64,000 bases of DNA from Thermoprotei archaeon. GTDB taxonomy: Archaea > Thermoproteota > Thermoprotei > Thermoproteales > B15-G16. Position numbers and translations under genes: made by a program. Under the pieces are notes generated by a model that searched no databases, was not told where the DNA came from, and saw only the letters and a program-made list of their open reading frames with translations. This document shows positions 24,242-33,050 of the stretch, piece by piece (position 1 is the first letter of the stretch; every line of letters begins with the position of its first letter). Location of the stretch: NCBI GenBank assembly GCA_003649205.1, contig QMRC01000004.1:60459-124458 (forward strand), given 5' to 3'.

Positions 24242-25303
24242 GTGAGAGTTTATATACCTCAGATTTTAAGCTTGTATCCGTTAGTCATGAGAGGTAGATC
24301 AGTTAGACAGAGGAGAGTAATTCATCCAGTAATTGCCTTACTCGAGGAGTACGGTAGGGGTATAGAGGATCTACTCTACGCTAATTTACCGAAGGACTTG
24401 ATCACCGCGAAGGAAGGTGTTAGGTATAGGTACAGTCTATTGAGTACAAGTGAATCCCTACGTAAGTTCATTGATGAGTACCGTAGTGTTGCTCATGTTG
24501 ATGAGCTATATAGGTATGTACTCTTCATGGCAACTACCTTGTCTGCTGTTGGTAGAGGTCACGTAGTTATGGAGCCTCTTTACAGATCAATTAGGGATCT
24601 GTACGATAGTGGTGAGTTTAGGGATGTAGTGACTGGTTCTGTACGTGAGTTCACTAAAGTTAGGGATGTAGCTGAGGAGTTCATTAGGATGTATGGTGAG
24701 TACTCTGGTCGTTCACTATCAGTATCGGTTGAGGAGCTAACTAAGGTTTGGATAAGGACTGCACGGAGGATTGAGTGGATCTGTAGGGTTAAAGCTGATG
24801 ACTTAATCTCGTACCTAGCGCGTTTCACATCAGTTCGTAGATTCATGGTGGAATTGATGCGAGATTTCGTCTACTATGTGGTGAAGGGAGGTAAGGTATC
24901 AAAGAGTATAAGATTACTGACTAAGTGGTCTTGTCACCCGAAGATAACTGCTCCACTAGCTATCGAAATATGTAGAAGAGGGAAGTACGTTGAGTACGTT
25001 GCTCCAATAGACATGTACACAGCTACCGTTGTCTTTAGGTCAGGTCTCTTCACGTTAATTAGCGGTGAGAAGGTCAATGTATTACTAGCTAAGTTGGAGA
25101 GAGCTAAGGAAAGAGGTAGTACTGTCATCTTAAAACTGAGTAAGTGGGATGATGTTGTTCAGAAGCTTCTCCACATAGGTCAAGACCCTATAGCTCTTGA
25201 AAATGCTCTATTTAACATAGGGTACAGATTCTGTCGTACATCTACGTGCGATAAGTGTCCTCTAGCTAACTACTGTAGGAACTACCCGGTAAAGGTGAAA
25301 TAG
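24242..25303 (+). CDS. DNA-glycosylase-like protein with C-terminal FeS-loop Cys motif
   Basis: The 353-residue protein ends with DPIALENALFNIGYRFC followed by RTSTCDKCPLANYC. This is the arrangement at the end of endonuclease III/MutY proteins: a helix, then four cysteines that hold a 4Fe-4S cluster (here spaced 4-2-5 rather than 6-2-5). The rest is helical, but I do not see a clear helix-hairpin-helix with its catalytic Lys/Asp, so activity is uncertain. The start is GTG 24242 or the ATG at 24287. A base-excision or DNA-binding role is plausible. Confidence 0.6.
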   Translation: MRVYIPQILSLYPLVMRGRSVRQRRVIHPVIALLEEYGRGIEDLLYANLPKDLITAKEGVRYRYSLLSTSESLRKFIDEYRSVAHVDELYRYVLFMATTLSAVGRGHVVMEPLYRSIRDLYDSGEFRDVVTGSVREFTKVRDVAEEFIRMYGEYSGRSLSVSVEELTKVWIRTARRIEWICRVKADDLISYLARFTSVRRFMVELMRDFVYYVVKGGKVSKSIRLLTKWSCHPKITAPLAIEICRRGKYVEYVAPIDMYTATVVFRSGLFTLISGEKVNVLLAKLERAKERGSTVILKLSKWDDVVQKLLHIGQDPIALENALFNIGYRFCRTSTCDKCPLANYCRNYPVKVK

Positions 25304-25329
25304 CTTTAAATCAGTTAAGTAAGCAACAT

Positions 25330-25386
25330 AGTGGTGATGAGCTCTTGCCCGTCTGAGCTATGACGATAAACTGCGGGACTGAGCTC
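25330..25386 (+). ncRNA. C/D box sRNA
   Basis: The boxes are C GTGATGA (25334-25340), D' CTGA (25353-25356), C' ATGACGA (25360-25366) and D CTGA (25379-25382), with 12-nt guides GCTCTTGCCCGT and TAAACTGCGGGA. Confidence 0.78.
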
Positions 25387-25447
25387 AGTGCACATCACCA
25401 ATGCGAGTAATTTAAGGTGGAATTAATCAATAACAAATAGATGTCTT

Positions 25448-25509
25448 CTCTGGGATGAGGAATCTTCGGCGGCGATTGAGAGGTGACGAGTGAGGGAGTC
25501 ACCGACCGC
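25448..25509 (+). ncRNA. Probable C/D box sRNA, weaker boxes
   Basis: The boxes are GGGATGA (25452-25458), TTGA (25476-25479), GTGACGA (25483-25489) and CCGA (25502-25505). The D' guide space is longer (17 nt) and the D box is CCGA instead of CTGA, so support is weaker. It overlaps the antisense 3' end of the gene at 25499. Confidence 0.48.
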
Positions 25510-26110
25510 AATCTACTACCTTCTCTAACCTATGAACCTTTAGACCGCACCCTGTACACATGAGCATCCTCGTGTAGGCTAGTGAGTCCAGTATTGCCGA
25601 GTACACAACTCTCTCACGAACTAACCATAGGGTTGATGAGCATCGAGGACAGGAACCCATTTGTCTCAGTAATCTAGGTCTTACCCCCACGATCTCTACG
25701 AAGTAGTCCCTAATCAACCTCCTACACACAACACCCTCTAGATTAGCTAGTGTAGTCGGTAGTGAGTGTACGTGGAGTACGGAAGGTATTATGTCAGGTA
25801 ACCTCCATAGTTCGCCACTATCTTTCAACCACCTCACAACTCTAATGTAGATAGTTGTCGAATAGGGTGCTAGAAGTAGAGTAGGTTCCTTAGGTCTAAT
25901 CACACCATTGAGTACAAACCGCAGGAATCTATAGGGTGCTTCCTTGTATTCAGGTACAGGGTACACCCACACCTTAAATTTCAGTGAACCCCATGTACAC
26001 GTGAGAAGACCATACTCACCCTCAAGTTCAACAATACCATCTACCCAATACTTCAAATACTGCTTAACAGCCCTAACCCAATTCCTCAGCTCAGTACCCA
26101 AAGAAGTCAC
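25499..26110 (-). CDS. Hypothetical protein with C-terminal zinc ribbon
   Basis: This 203-residue protein is not recognised. The C-terminal third holds two Cys knuckles, MGSCPRCSSTLWLV and MLMCTGCGLKVHRL, separated by about 38 residues, which would form a zinc ribbon. The N-terminal part is alpha/beta (VDGIVELEGEYGLLTCTWGS, FKVWVYPVPEY, LLLAPYSTTIYIRVVRWLK). A zinc ribbon plus a basic body suggests nucleic-acid binding; this is inference. Its 5' end faces the sRNA pair upstream of kptA. Confidence 0.65.
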   Translation of the reverse strand: MTSLGTELRNWVRAVKQYLKYWVDGIVELEGEYGLLTCTWGSLKFKVWVYPVPEYKEAPYRFLRFVLNGVIRPKEPTLLLAPYSTTIYIRVVRWLKDSGELWRLPDIIPSVLHVHSLPTTLANLEGVVCRRLIRDYFVEIVGVRPRLLRQMGSCPRCSSTLWLVRERVVYSAILDSLAYTRMLMCTGCGLKVHRLEKVVDCGR

Positions 26111-26149
26111 CTAACGAAGTACTTATTAGGGGAGACACAGTACGGTATC

Positions 26150-26211
26150 TACGGTGATGAAGCACCTCGGCAATGTGATGAGTTGTGATTAGGCGGGCAG
26201 CAACTGACTCT
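26150..26211 (+). ncRNA. Probable C/D box sRNA
   Basis: The boxes are C GTGATGA (26154-26160), C' GTGATTA (26185-26191) and D CTGA (26204-26207) with a 12-nt D guide GGCGGGCAGCAA. The D' is unclear (ATGA three bases before C', or none). A second GTGATGA lies in the middle, so the box assignment is ambiguous. Confidence 0.58.
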
Positions 26212-26235
26212 CTCACTTCAATAGCTCTCCGATGA

Positions 26236-26295
26236 GGCTGTGATGAGTGTTGGGGCCGAGACAGATTAGTGAAGAGACCCCCAATCGCTGAGTTC
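26236..26295 (+). ncRNA. C/D box sRNA
   Basis: The boxes are C GTGATGA (26240-26246), D' CAGA (26262-26265), C' GTGAAGA (26269-26275) and D CTGA (26288-26291). The guides are GTGTTGGGGCCGAGA and GACCCCCAATCG. It ends next to the antisense stop of kptA. Confidence 0.78.
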
Positions 26296-26296
26296 A

Positions 26297-26950
26297 TCAC
26301 ACCTTAACTACCTCCCTAATGGCTTCTGGAGGTACGTAATCAGTAACATATATGTGATCCGTAGCTCTGTACACTCTATGACCTAACCTCCTCAGCAACT
26401 CAACATCTATAACCAGAACTGCAGGTCTACCCTTCCTCTTACCAACTACAACAGCGTCCTCAAATCTATCGGTTAGGTGAACCCACATCCTCTTCATAGG
26501 CTTTAGCCCCTCCTTCAGTATCCTAGGTACATTCTCAACAGCTGTACCGTGGTACAGTATTTTCACTTCCCGATCCTCAATATAGCTTATCTTGACCCTG
26601 ATGCTATGTCCGTACCTAGCTCTTATCTTGTTACCAATAATCTCGAACCTACCCTTGGGATCTAGCTGAGCTACAGCAATTACGTGCTCTTTAGTAACCC
26701 ACTGGTAGAGATGTCTATTACGCCACTTCTTACGAATAGCTTCAACCAGTTCATCAATATCAACAAACCCTTCATCATCTAATTTCAACCCTACAACCTG
26801 AGGAAAGTGCCTGAGTAATCCTGACATGAGTTTACTCAACATCTCACGTCTACTACCCGATAAGAATATCCTAGTAGGTTTCCCACAGTGTACCTCGTCT
26901 TCAGTAAAGGCACCACAGACAGTACACCTACGTATATCTGGCATCACCAT
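26297..26950 (-). CDS. kptA: RNA 2'-phosphotransferase KptA/Tpt1
   Basis: The 217-residue enzyme moves the splice-junction 2'-phosphate of tRNA to NAD. The N-terminus has a small zinc motif (CTVCGAFTEDEVHCGK). The catalytic body shows LSGLLRHFP (the conserved Arg-His), DDEGFVDIDELVEAI, RNRHLYQWVTKEHV, IRARYGHS (conserved Arg) and LYHGTAVENVPRILKEGLKP, the NAD-binding segment. The final VYRATDHIYVTDYVPPEAI is typical. Many archaea keep KptA although their tRNA ligase leaves no 2'-phosphate, so its natural substrate is open. Confidence 0.93.
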   Translation of the reverse strand: MVMPDIRRCTVCGAFTEDEVHCGKPTRIFLSGSRREMLSKLMSGLLRHFPQVVGLKLDDEGFVDIDELVEAIRKKWRNRHLYQWVTKEHVIAVAQLDPKGRFEIIGNKIRARYGHSIRVKISYIEDREVKILYHGTAVENVPRILKEGLKPMKRMWVHLTDRFEDAVVVGKRKGRPAVLVIDVELLRRLGHRVYRATDHIYVTDYVPPEAIREVVKV

Positions 26951-26970
26951 GATCTCACCAATAGCGCTAT

Positions 26971-27030
26971 AGCCTCAGTCTGCCCAAGCTCGATCACTGA
27001 TCTCACGCTGGCGTAAGGCACATCATCGGC
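26971..27030 (-). ncRNA. C/D box sRNA overlapping the DHH gene stop
   Basis: On the minus strand: C ATGATGT (27020-27026, includes the TGA stop of the DHH gene), a weak D' GTGA (27003-27006), C' GTGATCG (26991-26997) and D CTGA (26975-26978) with the 12-nt guide AGCTTGGGCAGA. D' and C' are imperfect. Confidence 0.58.
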
Positions 27031-28246
27031 TAAGTAGGGCATCATCTACCCTACTGATGAACTCCTCCTCACGTCCACGCAAGATAACACCAGAAGCAGC
27101 AAATGCATGACCATCACCGACACCACCAAACTCAGAGCATAACCTAATTACCTCTGATAGAGGTTTAGCTTTACCCTCACTAACTAACTTCTCGAGTAGA
27201 TTAGTAACTCGGAACGACACCTTAGTGTAGTCGTGCTCTAACTCACCAAGTCCCGGTACTTCTCTCCTCATGTACATCATACCTGCGATGTACTTATCCT
27301 CCTTAATCAAGTCCTTCCTTCTATACCTAAGGTAAGACGTGAAAAGACCAATAACCTTAACACCAAGACCATCAAAGAGATTACCTACATGAAACCATTG
27401 AACAGATCTAAGTACCCTAAGCTCCTTCTCAACAAGTTCCTGTGCTTCTCTAAACTTAGTGTCTCTTAGCTTCTGCAGCTTCTCAACCATATCGAGAGCA
27501 AGATCGTGAAGGCCATGGATGCAGATGTCAATAGCCATCTCTGGTCCTCGCTGGTAGTAGCCAATAGCTGCTAAGGTAGTTAACTTAGCTGAGAGCGACC
27601 TGTAGCTATCTCTATATCCGTGAAAATCAATGAAGTAATCCTCCCTACCTCTGTACTTCCTAACAACAACGGTCCTCCTATTGAAGCACTCACGCAAGAT
27701 CTCTCTACCCAAAGCACTCAACCAAAGGTTACCAGTTATCTCAGCTGCACCGACTACAGGTAGGTACGAGAACGCAGAGACTTCACTACTTATAGCACGA
27801 GCTAGGTAGTACGTAACTATGGAAGCAGAAGCATCCTTCTCACCAGAGAACTCAAATAGCTCTGGATTTAGGTGAAGAACGTGACCAAGCTCAGCAACTC
27901 TACACTCTTCAGGAAAATCGTGGTGATCAACTACAACAACTAAGTTATCTCGACCAATTCTCCTAGAAACCTCGTGGATCTTCACTAAGTGAGGTGAACC
28001 AAGATCAACATACATGACAAAACCCTTACTCACGCTATGTACCTTCTCAATAATTTCAGGAAGGACCTTCTCAACACAAATAGTCTTAACCCTAAACCCT
28101 CTTGTCTCAAGTGCTAACTTCATTAACGCAGCCGATACGACACCATCTGCATCATCGTGGTGAATTAACAAGCAATCACTAACACCTACCTTAAGTATTG
28201 TTGAAGCTATCTTCTCGACATGCTCCTTGAAACGCTCAAGAGACAA
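27023..28246 (-). CDS. DHH-family phosphoesterase (RecJ/NrnA-like)
   Basis: The 407-residue protein has the DHH motifs: DCLLIHHDDADGVVSAALMK (motif I), VMYVDLGSPHLVKI (motif II), VVVVDHHDFPEECR (the DHH of motif III) and, at the C-terminus, the DHHA1-type GGVGDGHAFAASGVIL. Such proteins hydrolyse single-stranded DNA, oligoribonucleotides or cyclic dinucleotides. Its archaeal relatives include RecJ-like subunits of the CMG replicative helicase (GAN/Cdc45), but no GINS gene is adjacent. Its stop is within an sRNA C box. Confidence 0.86.
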   Translation of the reverse strand: MSLERFKEHVEKIASTILKVGVSDCLLIHHDDADGVVSAALMKLALETRGFRVKTICVEKVLPEIIEKVHSVSKGFVMYVDLGSPHLVKIHEVSRRIGRDNLVVVVDHHDFPEECRVAELGHVLHLNPELFEFSGEKDASASIVTYYLARAISSEVSAFSYLPVVGAAEITGNLWLSALGREILRECFNRRTVVVRKYRGREDYFIDFHGYRDSYRSLSAKLTTLAAIGYYQRGPEMAIDICIHGLHDLALDMVEKLQKLRDTKFREAQELVEKELRVLRSVQWFHVGNLFDGLGVKVIGLFTSYLRYRRKDLIKEDKYIAGMMYMRREVPGLGELEHDYTKVSFRVTNLLEKLVSEGKAKPLSEVIRLCSEFGGVGDGHAFAASGVILRGREEEFISRVDDALLSR

Positions 28247-28349
28247 AATATCTACACCTCACAGTACTTACTAGAGCTCTACAACTAAGGCTCCCTAAGT
28301 AGTTAATTAATTACTCTGTCATCGTAAACATGAACTTAGGTGTTTTCTC

Positions 28350-28757
28350 ATGAAGTGTGAGATCTGTGGTGAGAGAGAAGCTACGTACGTATGTTCTAGG
28401 TGTAGGAGGTTAGTGTGTAGTCAGTGCTTCAATGAGATGAATTACCTCTGTAATCACTGTAGTAGGTACCTCGATACCCTTAGACAGGACTACGTGGTGT
28501 ACCTAAGTCATGTGCAGAAGCTATGTAATGAACTCAAAGTACGTATGTCAACTCCACAGTGTAGGCTATGTCCGATAGCTCTTGAGCTAGCTCTAACATT
28601 GCTGAAGGGTGTTCGTGATGTGAAGAGAGCCTCAGAAGTACATAGGTTTGATGATGTGACTAAGATAGCTGATACTGTGGAGAAGGAATTGACTACAATA
28701 GCTATGTATTTTCTGGTTTCTCGCAACCTAAGGAGCCTAAGGGAGAGAGTTGAGTGA
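28350..28757 (+). CDS. B-box-like zinc-finger protein
   Basis: The 135-residue protein starts with a double zinc-finger block: CEICGEREATYVCSRCRRLV then CSQCFNEMNYLCNHC, spaced like B-box or ZPR-type fingers. A helical tail follows with a further Cys pair (TPQCRLCPIALELALTLL) and an amphipathic helix near residues 110-135. The function is not known. It is expressed away from the divergent DHH gene, with a shared A/T-rich promoter gap at 28247-28349, and is 44 nt from the next small gene. Confidence 0.72.
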   Translation: MKCEICGEREATYVCSRCRRLVCSQCFNEMNYLCNHCSRYLDTLRQDYVVYLSHVQKLCNELKVRMSTPQCRLCPIALELALTLLKGVRDVKRASEVHRFDDVTKIADTVEKELTTIAMYFLVSRNLRSLRERVE

Positions 28758-28801
28758 AAGTGTCACCCCCTTAAAAACACATTAAGGTACTTTACTAGTG
28801 G

Positions 28802-29149
28802 GTGTTGTCTCTGCTAGCTAGAGAACTACTTGAAGAGCTTAGTGTCGAGGTACTTGATGTAGAGCTTGAGGAAACCCGTGGTTACTTAGCTATAACGTAC
28901 CTACTCGAGCTATCGGAGGGTGTTGCAGTACCTATTTCTGAATTTCACACAACTGACTTCTGGGTGTTGATTGTTCCACTGAATTTACTTGGTTTAGTAG
29001 CATCGTACTTAGTGCTTAGATCGAGATTGAGCGAGATCAGTGATTTCTCCTTAATTGCTATTGTTGTGAGTGGTCTCTATGTGGAGTTCATCTTCGTTCG
29101 CTGTAGTGGTTTTGCTGTGTATCCAGCGAAATCTTTACTATCTCTCTAA
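28802..29149 (+). CDS. Hypothetical small membrane-associated protein
   Basis: This 115-residue protein is not recognised. It begins MLSLLARELLEELSVEVLDV, then a beta-like stretch, a likely membrane helix at about 58-72 (FWVLIVPLNLLGLVASYLVL), and a second hydrophobic segment SLIAIVVSGLYVEFIFV. It sits between the zinc-finger gene (44 nt) and the HAD phosphatase gene (19 nt) in the same direction, so it is likely in their operon. Confidence 0.55.
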   Translation: MLSLLARELLEELSVEVLDVELEETRGYLAITYLLELSEGVAVPISEFHTTDFWVLIVPLNLLGLVASYLVLRSRLSEISDFSLIAIVVSGLYVEFIFVRCSGFAVYPAKSLLSL

Positions 29150-29168
29150 ACCTTAGTTATGCACTGTT

Positions 29169-29900
29169 ATGGGTATTAGGGTTCTCGTAACTGATGTTGA
29201 TGGTGTTTTAACGGATTCGAAGGGAAGACTTGATTTGAGAGCTATTTCTCTTCTCCGTACTCTCGAGGAGAAAGGTATCTCGGTAATCCTTGCATCTGGT
29301 GCTTCTCTTCCAACTCTTCTCTCTCTACGTAGGTACCTAGGTACTTCAGGTCCTGTAATTGCTGAGAACGGTGGAGTCATCTACATTAACGGTATGGTTG
29401 AGGTATTAGCTAAGAGAGATCCCGTTCTTGAGGCATGGAGTGAATTACGTAATGTACTACGTGACCTAGTTATCGAGAGTGCGACTTCTTTTGCTCGGTT
29501 AACAGATGTTGTGTTTAGACCTAGATCTAAGTCCTTAGTCGATTATGTATTACTTAGGTCGAGGAGTGTCCTCGAGAAGTACCCAGATCTCGAGCTGGTT
29601 TACTCAGGTTTCTCCTTTCACCTCAAACCAAGGTCTACTAGTAAGTACAGGGCGCTTCTCCTCGTGTTGGAGAGACTTGGTCTACACCTAGATGATGTTC
29701 TTGCAGTTGGTGATAGCGAAGTGGATTTAGAAATGCTAAGGTATAGTCCGTACAGTGGTGTGCCTGCTCATGCACCGGAATGCGTTAAGAGCGTTGCTAA
29801 GTACGTATCTCAGCATCCCTACGCTATGGGTTTCATAGATGTGGTGCTTCACTACCTCGGTAAGGAACTAGCTCCTTCTTCACCTACATTCTCACCATAG
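29169..29900 (+). CDS. HAD-family phosphatase, archaeal phosphoglycolate phosphatase type
   Basis: The 243-residue protein has HAD motif I VTDVDGVLTDSKG, motif II SVILASGASL, a Lys in STSKYRALLLVL (motif III) and motif IV VLAVGDSEVDLEML. The cap is the C2B type of archaeal phosphoglycolate phosphatase and sucrose/mannosyl-phosphoglycerate phosphatases (GPVIAENGGVIYI). It would clear 2-phosphoglycolate or a phospho-sugar. Its 3' end overlaps the dcd gene on the opposite strand by 49 nt. Confidence 0.83.
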   Translation: MGIRVLVTDVDGVLTDSKGRLDLRAISLLRTLEEKGISVILASGASLPTLLSLRRYLGTSGPVIAENGGVIYINGMVEVLAKRDPVLEAWSELRNVLRDLVIESATSFARLTDVVFRPRSKSLVDYVLLRSRSVLEKYPDLELVYSGFSFHLKPRSTSKYRALLLVLERLGLHLDDVLAVGDSEVDLEMLRYSPYSGVPAHAPECVKSVAKYVSQHPYAMGFIDVVLHYLGKELAPSSPTFSP

Positions 29901-30358
29901 TACCTCCCTCTATAGAGCTTATGTGGTTTCTCAACTAGCTTAATCAACACTAACTGAGCTACTCTAGCACCTACCTCAATCTCGATACCATTCGGATTCA
30001 GTACCAGTAGCATCGCTTCTCCTCTACCTACGTAACCTGGATCCCAAACAGCTAAGTTGATAGAAGCACCCATACGAAGTAAACTAGACCTCGGAAAGGC
30101 AATACCAACACAGTCCTCAGGGATAGACACAACCTCTCTAAACCTAATCTTGTACACTCCTGGCTCAAGTACGTAGATACCTCCTCTAGGCTCAACCTCC
30201 TCACAATGAGGTAGCTCTACACCACTCCTCCGAATAGCTCCTCTACCACAAAATACAAAGACTCTCTCGAGAGTTAAGTCAATACCAGCAGGCTGTATCT
30301 GCTCCACAGATACTGACTCGATAAACTTAGACACCAAGATCCCAGGTAGAGCACACAT
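29852..30358 (-). CDS. dcd: dCTP deaminase
   Basis: The 168-residue trimeric dUTPase-fold enzyme shows QPAGIDLTLERVFVF, the phosphate-binding AFPRSSLLRMGASINL, VWDPGYVGRGEAMLLV with the acidic catalytic residue, and GARVAQLVLIKL. In archaea this family deaminates dCTP to dUTP and some members also hydrolyse dUTP, feeding dTMP synthesis. The start ATG is at 30358, 1 nt after the methyltransferase stop on the same strand, so the two genes are co-transcribed. Confidence 0.88.
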   Translation of the reverse strand: MCALPGILVSKFIESVSVEQIQPAGIDLTLERVFVFCGRGAIRRSGVELPHCEEVEPRGGIYVLEPGVYKIRFREVVSIPEDCVGIAFPRSSLLRMGASINLAVWDPGYVGRGEAMLLVLNPNGIEIEVGARVAQLVLIKLVEKPHKLYRGRYYGENVGEEGASSLPR

Positions 30359-30359
30359 A

Positions 30360-31094
30360 CTAATCCACCTTCTCTACAACCACTATCATTCTCCAACACC
30401 TACAATCTCTAGATAACCTACACGAAGTATCGTAATCACCAAAGCACTCAAATACCTTAAATCCGAGTAACTCCAGTATAGTGAGTAATTCCTGTGGAAA
30501 GAATACCCTAAGCTTTAGAGTACCAACATCAACCCACGAACTACCATACCTAACCCTTAACCTCCAGACCTCAAGTTGATTCACGTAATCGACATCAAGA
30601 AGCTCAAGATCATAGCGATCACATACAGATTCTGGAATTGTGTAGGTATCTAGGAAGTAACCCCTAGGATTCGCTACATCGATAATGTAGAGACCACCAA
30701 CCCTCAACACCCTCCAAACCTCCCTTAAATGGGACACAACATCGTACCTAGAGACTAAGTGTCTAAAGGTATCGAAGAGACAGGTACACACATCAAAAAA
30801 GTCCGCCCTAAACGGCAGACACCTCATATCACCACAAATACCAGAACCAAGAGCCAACCTCCCTCTATTCCTCGCATAGTACAGCATATCCCTACTCAAG
30901 TCAATACCATAAACCTCATACCCACACCTGGCAAGCTTGTGGACATGAGTACAGGTACCACAACCCAAGTCAAGAACTCTACGAACACGAACACCAGCTA
31001 GCTCAAAGACATCAATCAAGAACTCTACCTCCCTATCAACATCAAGACGTGAAAAAGCAACCTCATACAGTTCAGGTCTAAGGTATATACTCAA
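30360..31094 (-). CDS. SAM-dependent methyltransferase (class I)
   Basis: The 244-residue protein has the Rossmann SAM motif VLDLGCGTCTHVHKLARCGY, then VYGIDLSRDMLYYARNRG, DVCTCLFDTFRHLV and GGLYIIDVANPRGYF. The substrate cannot be inferred. The start is TTG 31094, with GAGGTGA 7 nt upstream. That ribosome-binding site overlaps the D box of the sRNA at 31102-31157, so sRNA maturation and translation of this gene may compete. Confidence 0.83.
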   Translation of the reverse strand: MSIYLRPELYEVAFSRLDVDREVEFLIDVFELAGVRVRRVLDLGCGTCTHVHKLARCGYEVYGIDLSRDMLYYARNRGRLALGSGICGDMRCLPFRADFFDVCTCLFDTFRHLVSRYDVVSHLREVWRVLRVGGLYIIDVANPRGYFLDTYTIPESVCDRYDLELLDVDYVNQLEVWRLRVRYGSSWVDVGTLKLRVFFPQELLTILELLGFKVFECFGDYDTSCRLSRDCRCWRMIVVVEKVD

Positions 31095-31101
31095 GGAACT
31101 T

Positions 31102-31157
31102 CACCTCAGCTTAGGTCCAGTTCATCATTTCTCAGAAGGCGGTAGTTCATCACAGAG
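31102..31157 (-). ncRNA. C/D box sRNA in the methyltransferase leader
   Basis: On the minus strand the boxes are C GTGATGA (31147-31153), D' CTGA (31132-31135), C' ATGATGA (31122-31128) and D CTGA (31106-31109). The guides are ACTACCGCCTT and ACTGGACCTAAG. The D box shares bases with the GAGGTGA ribosome-binding site of the gene starting at 31094. Confidence 0.8.
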
Positions 31158-31227
31158 AGAAAACCCTAACACATAGAGAAGAAAAGTATTGAGAAAACAT
31201 TAACTTACTCTCTACACAATCTCTAAC

Positions 31228-31842
31228 TCACCTCACTAATCCCCAATCTCTTAATCCACTGTAAATCATCTCAGCAGCAAAAGCAGCTATGACAATAGAG
31301 GTCAACCTACTCACAGCAACAACACCACTTCTACCAAGTAACTTCATGAGTGATCGAGAGAATCTCAGGACTAGGTAGGTCACTAAGGTAGCAAGTACAA
31401 TAGCTATCAACGTAGCAGCAAAACCATACCTATACGGTAGAACAAGTAGGAGAGTTATGGTTCCAGGACCTACCAGTAGTGGTGTGGCTATGGGGACAAC
31501 AGGTACATCCTCACGATACGCAACCTTAGTCCTAGGTAAACCACTGAGAGCATCGATAGCTATAGCCATGAGCAAAACACCACCACCAACCTTGAGAGCA
31601 GCAACCGAAACACCTAGTAGGAGTAACCAGAGTCTACCACCGAGACTTATAGCTAGTGAGAGAATAAAGACAAAGAGCGCTATTGTCCTCGTTACCCTAC
31701 TAAAAACCTCTCGAGAGTAGGAACCAACGTACGTTAGGTATATTGGTACAACAGCTACAGGATCTAGGATAGCAACTAACTGCACAGTACATGAAATCAC
31801 TGCGAAGATCAAGTCCTCAATGGCCATGAGTATAGTATCCAC
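31228..31842 (-). CDS. MarC-family integral membrane protein
   Basis: The 204-residue protein has six predicted membrane helices with the MarC pattern: VQLVAILDPVAVVPIYLTYV near the N-terminus (the conserved DP), GGVLLMAIAIDALSG in the middle, and VPIATPLLVGPGTITLLLVL (the conserved PLLVGPGTI). Its function is unknown despite the old multiple-antibiotic-resistance name. It lies 25 nt after the start-distal end of the oppF-like gene region and reads in the same direction. Confidence 0.88.
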   Translation of the reverse strand: MDTILMAIEDLIFAVISCTVQLVAILDPVAVVPIYLTYVGSYSREVFSRVTRTIALFVFILSLAISLGGRLWLLLLGVSVAALKVGGGVLLMAIAIDALSGLPRTKVAYREDVPVVPIATPLLVGPGTITLLLVLPYRYGFAATLIAIVLATLVTYLVLRFSRSLMKLLGRSGVVAVSRLTSIVIAAFAAEMIYSGLRDWGLVR

Positions 31843-31866
31843 AACCTAGAAAATAAGATTACTTCG

Positions 31867-32859
31867 TTACCTCTTCACATATAGCCAACACTTCACGTAG
31901 TGACTTGGAGCTATTTCAACAACAGGTGGTTCCTCTCTCTTACACCTATCATTTGCGTATGGACATCTTGGATGGAATCTACAGCCAGGTGGTGGGTTAA
32001 TGAGACTAGGTGGTTCTCCAGGTATCACCTTCCTCTCACTAAACCTATTCCTAGGGTCAGGATCCGGTATCGCCTCCATGAGTGCACAGGTATAGGGATG
32101 CTGTGGATTCTTAACGACATCTAGGAATGGCCCTAGCTCGACTATCTTACCAGCGTACATGACGGCTACTCTATGAGCGAAGTACTTTGCTGTTGCCATG
32201 TCGTGAGTTATGTAGAGGAACGCGATGTTCTCCCTCTCTTGAAGCTCTCTAAGAAGCATCAGTATTTCAACCCTAACCGAAGCATCTAGCATTGATACAG
32301 GTTCATCAGCGACAATGAACTCAGGTTCTAGGATCAATGCTCTAGCTATGGCAACTCTCTGTCTCTGACCACCGCTCAACATGTGTGGATACTTACCTAG
32401 GAAGTCTTCAGGTGGTGTCAACTTAACCTTCTCAAGTACCTTACAAACTCTCTCTAATCTCTCCCGCTTATCACCAATACCGTGGACTATGAGTGGCTCC
32501 TCCAGGATGTACCTAATGGGATGAACAGGACTAAGGCTAGAGTACGGATCCTGGAAGATTATCTGAGCTCTACGTCTAAACCACTTAAGCTTCTTCTCAG
32601 GTAGATCCGTAATATCAACACCATCAAAGATTATCCTACCTGACGTGGGTTTAATTAACCTCAGTACTGTCCTACCAAGTGTTGTCTTACCACACCCTGA
32701 CTCACCGACTACAGCTAGAGTCTCACCACAATCAATAGTGAATGAAACACCATCAACAGCCTTAACGTAGTATGTCTTGCTCCTGAATAGACCAACCTTC
32801 ACAGGAAACCAAGTCCTTAAATCCTTAACCTCTAGAAGCGCCATCGCTACAGTCTGCAC
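31867..32859 (-). CDS. oppF: Oligopeptide ABC transporter ATPase (OppF type)
   Basis: The 330-residue ATPase has Walker [21 protein letters not shown]-loop [14 protein letters not shown], signature [17 protein letters not shown], Walker [16 protein letters not shown] and the Opp-type C-terminal Cys motif [20 protein letters not shown], which can hold a 4Fe-4S cluster. It powers peptide uptake with OppD. It lies on the opposite strand from oppB-C-D, split from them by the binding-protein gene. Its promoter region faces that of the binding protein (32860-33050). Its C-terminal block is nearly identical to that of OppD. Confidence 0.92.
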   Translation of the reverse strand: MQTVAMALLEVKDLRTWFPVKVGLFRSKTYYVKAVDGVSFTIDCGETLAVVGESGCGKTTLGRTVLRLIKPTSGRIIFDGVDITDLPEKKLKWFRRRAQIIFQDPYSSLSPVHPIRYILEEPLIVHGIGDKRERLERVCKVLEKVKLTPPEDFLGKYPHMLSGGQRQRVAIARALILEPEFIVADEPVSMLDASVRVEILMLLRELQERENIAFLYITHDMATAKYFAHRVAVMYAGKIVELGPFLDVVKNPQHPYTCALMEAIPDPDPRNRFSERKVIPGEPPSLINPPPGCRFHPRCPYANDRCKREEPPVVEIAPSHYVKCWLYVKR

Positions 32860-32994
32860 AAATCACTAAATAAAGTTTTCCTCACAGAATTGTCTCAGAG
32901 GTACGTGATACTTACCATATGTCAACTCGTCCATGACACAGTGACCTACCCACTATAGACACTAGGTAAAATCGATACTGTATCTTAAGCTAAC

Positions 32995-33005
32995 TTTTAT
33001 ATTTT
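32995..33005 (+). promoter_or_regulatory. TATA box of the peptide-binding protein gene
   Basis: TTTTATATTTT lies 7 nt before an ATG at 33012 and about 46 nt before the ATG at 33051. Since transcription should begin near 33027, the upstream ATG would not be in the mRNA; this decides for the start at 33051. Confidence 0.5.
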
Positions 33006-33050
33006 GGTACTATGTCACATCTCAAGTACAGATACCCATCAGGTGATATT

